Positions 58,790 through 64,000 of a DNA stretch of 64,000 nt are shown here, piece after piece (position 1 is the stretch's first letter; each line of letters opens with the position of its first letter). Source of the stretch: Luteolibacter sp. (GTDB lineage Bacteria > Verrucomicrobiota > Verrucomicrobiia > Verrucomicrobiales > Akkermansiaceae); NCBI GenBank assembly GCA_030696085.1, contig JAUYNL010000022.1:1-64000 (forward strand). Direction: 5' to 3'. The position numbers and the translations under genes are program-made. The notes under the pieces were generated by a model, which was not told where the DNA came from, made no database searches, and worked only from the letters and a program-made list of their open reading frames with translations.

Positions 58790-59800
58790 ATGACCATCGT
58801 CGAATCCTACCCGCTTGCCGTGGCACTCTGTGTCCTCACCATGTTATGTTGGGGTTCCTGGGCCAATACCCAGAAACTCGCCAGCAAGGAATGGCGCTTC
58901 CAACTGTTCTACTGGGACTACGCCATCGGCGTGTTCCTGCTCGCGCTGTTGCTGGCTTTCACGCTCGGCAGCACCGGTGAGGGCGGGCGCGGGTTTCTCA
59001 CCGACCTGCGGCAGGCCGATTCCAAATGGCTCGGCGCGGCCCTGCTCGGCGGCGTGATCTTCAATCTTTCCAACATCCTGCTGGTCGCCGCGATCGACAT
59101 CGCAGGGATGGCCGTGGCGTTTCCGGTGGGAGTCGGCCTCGCGCTGGCGCTAGGCGTGGTCACCACCTACATCGCCAAGCCGGAGGGCAATGTCCCGATG
59201 CTGGCGACCGGGGTGGCGGCGATTGTCGTCGCCATCATTCTCGATGCCCTGGCGTATCGCAAACTGGCATCCAACAGCAGCCGGACACCCACCAAGGGAA
59301 TCGTGATCGCGGTGGCGGCGGGTTTGCTCATGGGATGGTTCTATAGCTTCGTGGCGCAATCCATGGGACAACTCGACCCTCTAACGAAAACATTGGAGGC
59401 CGGAAAACTCAGCCCCTACACGGCGATCGTCGTGTTTTCATTCGGTTTGTTGATTTCCAACTTCCTCTGGAACAGCATCATGATGGTAAAGCCTCTCTCC
59501 GGCGGACCCGTGCCCTTCGGGGATTACTTTTCCAAGGGCAACTTTCGTTTGCACGCCATCGGCATCCTCGGCGGAGTGATCTGGAATCTGGGCATGTCCA
59601 TGAGCATCATCGCCAGCACCAAGGCCGGCGCGGCGCTCTCCTACGGGCTGGGACAGGGCGCGACGATGATCGGCGCGTTCTGGGGCGTGTTCGTCTGGAA
59701 GGAGTTCAAAGGCGCGCCGCAGGGAACCAATAAGCTGCTCGCGGCCATGTTCGTGTTCTATCTGATCGGACTCGCGGTTCTGGTGAGTTCTAAGTTTTGA
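58790..59800 (+). CDS. DMT-superfamily GRP-type sugar transporter (glucose/ribose porter-like)
   Basis: Ten-TM-like MTIVESYPLAVALCVLTMLCWGSWANTQKLASKEWRFQLFYWDYAIGVFLLALLL; next to a LacI regulator and carbohydrate-active genes. Confidence 0.75.
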   Translation: MTIVESYPLAVALCVLTMLCWGSWANTQKLASKEWRFQLFYWDYAIGVFLLALLLAFTLGSTGEGGRGFLTDLRQADSKWLGAALLGGVIFNLSNILLVAAIDIAGMAVAFPVGVGLALALGVVTTYIAKPEGNVPMLATGVAAIVVAIILDALAYRKLASNSSRTPTKGIVIAVAAGLLMGWFYSFVAQSMGQLDPLTKTLEAGKLSPYTAIVVFSFGLLISNFLWNSIMMVKPLSGGPVPFGDYFSKGNFRLHAIGILGGVIWNLGMSMSIIASTKAGAALSYGLGQGATMIGAFWGVFVWKEFKGAPQGTNKLLAAMFVFYLIGLAVLVSSKF

Positions 59801-59854
59801 CAAACCCCCACCTGCTTTCCCGATCCTGCGATTCCAAAATCACCATATTAAAAA

Positions 59855-62092
59855 ATGAATTCACTTTTCCTGATCGCCATCACCTCGGTGCCGCTCCTTT
59901 CCCTGGCCGCCCAAGGGCAAACACAATATCGCAAGATCTCGTTGGAAGATTATCGCGACAAGATGAAGGCCGGCTGGATCGGCCAAATCGCAGGGGTCTC
60001 CCTGGGCGGCCCCACCGAGTTCAAATCCAACGACAGGATCATCCCGGAAAGCGAAATGCCGAAGTGGCAGCCGGACCTCATCAACCGGGCCTTCAATCAG
60101 GACGATGTCTATGTGGAGATGACATTCCTGCGCACGATGGAACTCCATGGACTCGATTGCTCCATCCGCCAGGCCGGTATCGACTTCGCAAACACCAGCT
60201 ACCCGCTTTGGTGCGCCAACCGCGAAGGGCGGATCAACCTGCGCAAGGGCATCGCGCCGCCTGATTCCAGCCATCCCCGGTTCAATGGCAGCGCGACCAT
60301 CATCGACTATCAGATCGAGAGCGACTACTCCGGGTTGATCGCCCCCGGCATGCCGAACGTCGCCATCGCCATGGGTGACAAGTTCGGACGGCTGGTCAAC
60401 TACGGCGACGGAGTCTATGCCGGACAATTCATCGGTGCCATGTATGCCGCGGCATTTTTCGAGAAGGACATCCGCAAAGTGGTGGAACTCGGCCTGCAGG
60501 CAATCCCCGCCGACAGCCAATATGCCGCCTTCGTCCGCGACATGTTGCAATGGTCCAAGGAGATCCCCGAGTGGGAAAAAACCTGGGAATTGCTCAACGA
60601 GAAATATTATAAAAACCCGGAGTACGTGAAAAAATACGGCGGAAATTCCCAGGTCGATGCCCGGATCAATGGAGCCTACGTCCTGATGGGCCTGCTCTAT
60701 GGCAAGGGCGATCCGGATCAGACCATGATCATCGCCACCCGCTGCGGCAAGGACTCGGATTGCAATCCATCCACCGCCGCCGGCGTTCTTTTCACCACGC
60801 TCGGTTTCAAGAATCTTCCCGAACGGTTCACCAGGAATCTCGACGAGAAACAAATCTTCACCAGCACGGTGTACAATGTCCCCACTTTGATCGATGTCTG
60901 CGAACAACTCGCGAGAAAAGCGGTCGTCAAGGAAGGTGGCCGCATCGTGAAAGACGCGAACGGCGCGGAGGTTTTCCAGATCCCGGCAAGAGCGGCAAAA
61001 CCAGGCCCGCTGGAATCGAGTTTCGCGCCCGGTCCCATCGCGAACAGCACCTACACCCCGGAGGAAATGGCACGGATCACCGCGCCCGTCCCGTCGCCGG
61101 CCTTGAAAAAAGCCTTCGCGGCGTTCGCGCCTGAATGGTCGCTGACCTACTGCAATACCGCCACGAATCTTGGACTCATTGCCGAGGAGCGCGGACGCAG
61201 CAACGTCTTCGCCACGCTACCTTTTGATAACTGCACACCATGCGTTTTGAGCCGTAATGTCGATATTCGCCCCGGCAAGAAAACCGTGTTGAAACTCGCG
61301 GTGGCCGATCACGTTCAAAATGGCGAATGGTTGCTGGAGGTGCAGGTCGATGGGCGGAAAATCTACCGCCAGTTCATCGGCAAGGATGTCGAGGCCGATC
61401 TCGCCCGGAAAATCATCACCCCGGCCAAAGCGGAACAGGACCGGAAGCTGCCCGGCAAGGCACCGGGCGCTGATGGCTGGACGGAATTGGAAATCGACCT
61501 TTCGGAATACGCCGGTAATAGAATCCTTCTCGGCCTCGGCAATGGGCCGACGGACGGTTATCATAACGAAACGGCTTACTGGTCGAAAATCGCCGTCGAG
61601 GAAGTCGGCGAAGCGGATTTGAGCGAACGCGTTTCTCCGGGCGCGACCACCAATGAAACGTTGAAACAGGACGTGGAGAAATTCGCTCCCGGCTGGGCGC
61701 TTTCCTATTGCGGGGATTTCAGCAAACCCGGCCTGCGCGATACGGTCCTGAGCCGACGGAATGTGCTGGTCACTCATCCCTTTGATAGGGATACCGCCTG
61801 CGTTCTCGCCAAAAAGCTGACCGTGCCGGCGGGAAAAAAGACCACGCTCGGTTTTTCCGCCGGACATGATCCAGCGGGAGACTGGTTGCTCGAAGTGCAG
61901 GTGAACCGCAAAGTTCTTGTTAGCAAGGTCGTGACCAAGGATACCACGACTGACGGCTGGATGAACGTGGTTGTGGACCTCACTCCCTATGCGGGGCAGT
62001 CGGTGTTTGTTGAACTTCTCAATCAACCGAATGGCTGGTCCTATGAAACGGGATACTGGGCAAACCTCATCGTCGAGACCAAGGATCGCTGA
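59855..62092 (+). CDS. Secreted ADP-ribosylglycohydrolase-family protein with tandem C-terminal domains
   Basis: Signal MNSLFLIAITSVPLLSLAAQGQ; YRDKMKAGWIGQIAGVSLGGPTEF, NQDDVYVEMTFLRTM, TRCGKDSDCNPSTAAGVLFTTLGF (ARH-like metal motifs); two related C-terminal repeats. Confidence 0.85.
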   Translation: MNSLFLIAITSVPLLSLAAQGQTQYRKISLEDYRDKMKAGWIGQIAGVSLGGPTEFKSNDRIIPESEMPKWQPDLINRAFNQDDVYVEMTFLRTMELHGLDCSIRQAGIDFANTSYPLWCANREGRINLRKGIAPPDSSHPRFNGSATIIDYQIESDYSGLIAPGMPNVAIAMGDKFGRLVNYGDGVYAGQFIGAMYAAAFFEKDIRKVVELGLQAIPADSQYAAFVRDMLQWSKEIPEWEKTWELLNEKYYKNPEYVKKYGGNSQVDARINGAYVLMGLLYGKGDPDQTMIIATRCGKDSDCNPSTAAGVLFTTLGFKNLPERFTRNLDEKQIFTSTVYNVPTLIDVCEQLARKAVVKEGGRIVKDANGAEVFQIPARAAKPGPLESSFAPGPIANSTYTPEEMARITAPVPSPALKKAFAAFAPEWSLTYCNTATNLGLIAEERGRSNVFATLPFDNCTPCVLSRNVDIRPGKKTVLKLAVADHVQNGEWLLEVQVDGRKIYRQFIGKDVEADLARKIITPAKAEQDRKLPGKAPGADGWTELEIDLSEYAGNRILLGLGNGPTDGYHNETAYWSKIAVEEVGEADLSERVSPGATTNETLKQDVEKFAPGWALSYCGDFSKPGLRDTVLSRRNVLVTHPFDRDTACVLAKKLTVPAGKKTTLGFSAGHDPAGDWLLEVQVNRKVLVSKVVTKDTTTDGWMNVVVDLTPYAGQSVFVELLNQPNGWSYETGYWANLIVETKDR

Positions 62093-62119
62093 TCGTCTGA
62101 CATTCACATATTCCCGTTT

Positions 62120-64000
62120 ATGAAACACTTGCACCGTCTGTTATTTGCAATTTTCATTTCATCTCTGGCGACTGCCGCCGTGGAACCCTTGCCATTCGTG
62201 ATTCCGTCCGCAGTGCGCGATGCGCAGGATTTCCAGGCACCTGATCGCGTCCACCTTGATGGTTGGATCGGCCTTCGCATTGCCGGAAACGAAGCGAACC
62301 GGCTGGTGAAGATCGAGCCGGACCGGCTGCTGGAAGGGTATCGCAAGCGTCCCGGACGCCAGACATGGGATGGCGAACATGTTGGGAAATGGCTGCACGC
62401 GGCGACTTTGGCATGGGCGAATACCCGTGATCCGGCGTTGCGGGCGAAACTGGATGAAACGGTGGCGGAGCTCTCCAAATGCCAGCTTGCCGACGGCTAT
62501 CTCGGCACCTATTTGGAAAAGGATCGTTGGACCGAATGGGATGTCTGGGCGCACAAATACAATTTGCTCGGACTGTTGACTTACATGCAATACACCGGCA
62601 ACCGTGAGCCGCTCGGTGTATGCCGGAAAATGGCCGACCTGTTATGTGGTACTTTTGGCGAAGCTCCCGGGCAACGCGATATTCTCACCGCCGGACAACA
62701 CGCGGGAATGGCGCCCACCAGCGTTCTGGAGCCGATGGTTTTGCTATACCGGGTGACCGGAGAAAAACGCTACCTGGATTTCTGCCGCTACATTCTGCGG
62801 GCCTGGGAGCATGACAACGGGCCTCACATCGTATCGCGCCTGTTGGAGCAAAAACGCGTGGACAAGGTCGGCAATGCCAAAGCCTATGAAATGCTCTCGT
62901 GCCTGAACGGCGCGTTGGAATATTACCGTCTCGCCGGAGACCGGAAAATCCTGGATGCCTGTTTGAACGCGTGGCAGGACATCGTGGATTATCGCCTCTA
63001 TGTCACCGGCACCGCCAGTTATCTCGAATATTTCCATGATAACTTCGATCTCCCCAACAACGACAACGTCGGTGAGACCTGCGTCACGGTCACCTGGCTC
63101 CAGTTCAACGCCCAACTGCTGCGGCTCACGGGTGAATCGCGTTTTGCGGAGCAACTGGAGAAAGTCGTGCTGAATCATTTGTTCGGGGCGCAGCGCCCGG
63201 ATTGCGCGGCTTGGGGATATTATGTGCAAATGGAGGGCAGGAAGCCTTACAGTGACTCCTTTGACGGGCACTGCTGTCTTTCAAGCGGCCCGCGCGGCGT
63301 CTCGCTGATCCCGACCTTTGCCATCTCGACCGATGCGGATGGCGTGGTGGTCAATTTTCACGAGACGGGGAAAGCCTCCGTCAAACTGCGTGACGGCAGC
63401 GAAGTGGACCTAATCACAAAGACCACCTATCCCTCTGCCGGGGAAATCCGGATTCAGGTCAATCCGAAGGCCGCGAAGGAATTCACCGTGAAATTGCGCA
63501 TCCCCGCGTGGTGCGGGAGCGCTGCCTTGAAGGTGGCGGGAAAGACGGTGGACCTCGCCACCGGAACCGACGGTTATGCGGCGGTCAAACGGATCTGGGA
63601 GCCGGGCGATGTCATGGAATTGACCTTGCCCATGGAGCCACGGATCATCGCCGGAGATCATGGAAACGATGGCAAGGCGGCGGTAACTGTCGGCCCTCTG
63701 GTTCTGGCTGCGGACGATTCGTTGATGGAAGACACCGGGCTGAATGTGAATTCAATCCTCTTGTCATCGGATGATCTATCAACATTGAAAGTGACCTCCG
63801 AACCGACGCCTGAAGCATTCAAGACCTGGCCGGGCGCACGCGCCTTCCGGGTGTCCGGCATCGCCCGCAAAACCACTTCCCGGGTGAAAGCCGGTGATTC
63901 GATTTCCATCCGCCTGGTGCCGTTCGCCGACGTGGGAGCCACAGGTGCCCGCTACAAGGTGTGGCTGCCGTTGCCGCGCTGCAACGATTTCAATCTGCTC
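62120..64000 (+). CDS. Secreted glycoside hydrolase, GH127/DUF1680-type (second copy), truncated at window end
   Basis: Signal MKHLHRLLFAIFISSLATAAVEPL; VHLDGWIGLRIAGNEANRLVKIEPDRLLEGYRKRPGRQTWDGEHVGKWLHAATLAW; GETCVTVTWLQFN (Glu-x-Cys) and FDGHCCLSSGPRG (Cys-Cys). Open to the window edge, so absent from the ORF track. Confidence 0.88.
   Translation, partial: MKHLHRLLFAIFISSLATAAVEPLPFVIPSAVRDAQDFQAPDRVHLDGWIGLRIAGNEANRLVKIEPDRLLEGYRKRPGRQTWDGEHVGKWLHAATLAWANTRDPALRAKLDETVAELSKCQLADGYLGTYLEKDRWTEWDVWAHKYNLLGLLTYMQYTGNREPLGVCRKMADLLCGTFGEAPGQRDILTAGQHAGMAPTSVLEPMVLLYRVTGEKRYLDFCRYILRAWEHDNGPHIVSRLLEQKRVDKVGNAKAYEMLSCLNGALEYYRLAGDRKILDACLNAWQDIVDYRLYVTGTASYLEYFHDNFDLPNNDNVGETCVTVTWLQFNAQLLRLTGESRFAEQLEKVVLNHLFGAQRPDCAAWGYYVQMEGRKPYSDSFDGHCCLSSGPRGVSLIPTFAISTDADGVVVNFHETGKASVKLRDGSEVDLITKTTYPSAGEIRIQVNPKAAKEFTVKLRIPAWCGSAALKVAGKTVDLATGTDGYAAVKRIWEPGDVMELTLPMEPRIIAGDHGNDGKAAVTVGPLVLAADDSLMEDTGLNVNSILLSSDDLSTLKVTSEPTPEAFKTWPGARAFRVSGIARKTTSRVKAGDSISIRLVPFADVGATGARYKVWLPLPRCNDFNLL

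Overview
This is a GC-rich bacterial chromosomal window. Gene content and style suggest Verrucomicrobiota (inference; no rRNA present to confirm). It is densely coding. From left to right it contains: a truncated IS66-type transposase; psd; glnD; an E1alpha/E1beta/E2 2-oxoacid dehydrogenase operon; a YihY/BrkB membrane protein; a compact eight-gene succinate-to-propionyl-CoA module with a Na+-pumping methylmalonyl-CoA decarboxylase (mce-mmdA-D-C-B, CoA transferase, mutA-mutB); a HiPIP; an AEC transporter; a zinc-type alcohol dehydrogenase; an orphan ParA; hisF; mreB-mreC-mreD-PBP2-RNase G; a TonB receptor; a beta-CASP-like MBL hydrolase; trpD; an aminotransferase; RlpA; uxaC; an alpha/beta hydrolase without the usual Ser nucleophile; a DUF3300/DUF2950 pair; two outer-membrane proteins; a receiver-only regulator; a lipase-like lipoprotein; ftsK; and tRNA-Phe(GAA). 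The last ~12 kb is a carbohydrate-associated accessory region: two GH127-type enzymes, a secreted isochorismatase-LamG fusion with an unassigned C-terminal region, a LacI regulator, a GRP-type sugar transporter, and a secreted ADP-ribosylglycohydrolase-fold protein with duplicated C-terminal domains. That region is the best candidate here for undescribed biochemistry. Start codons across the window generally lack Shine-Dalgarno motifs. All identifications come from reading the sequence by eye; no database search was run.
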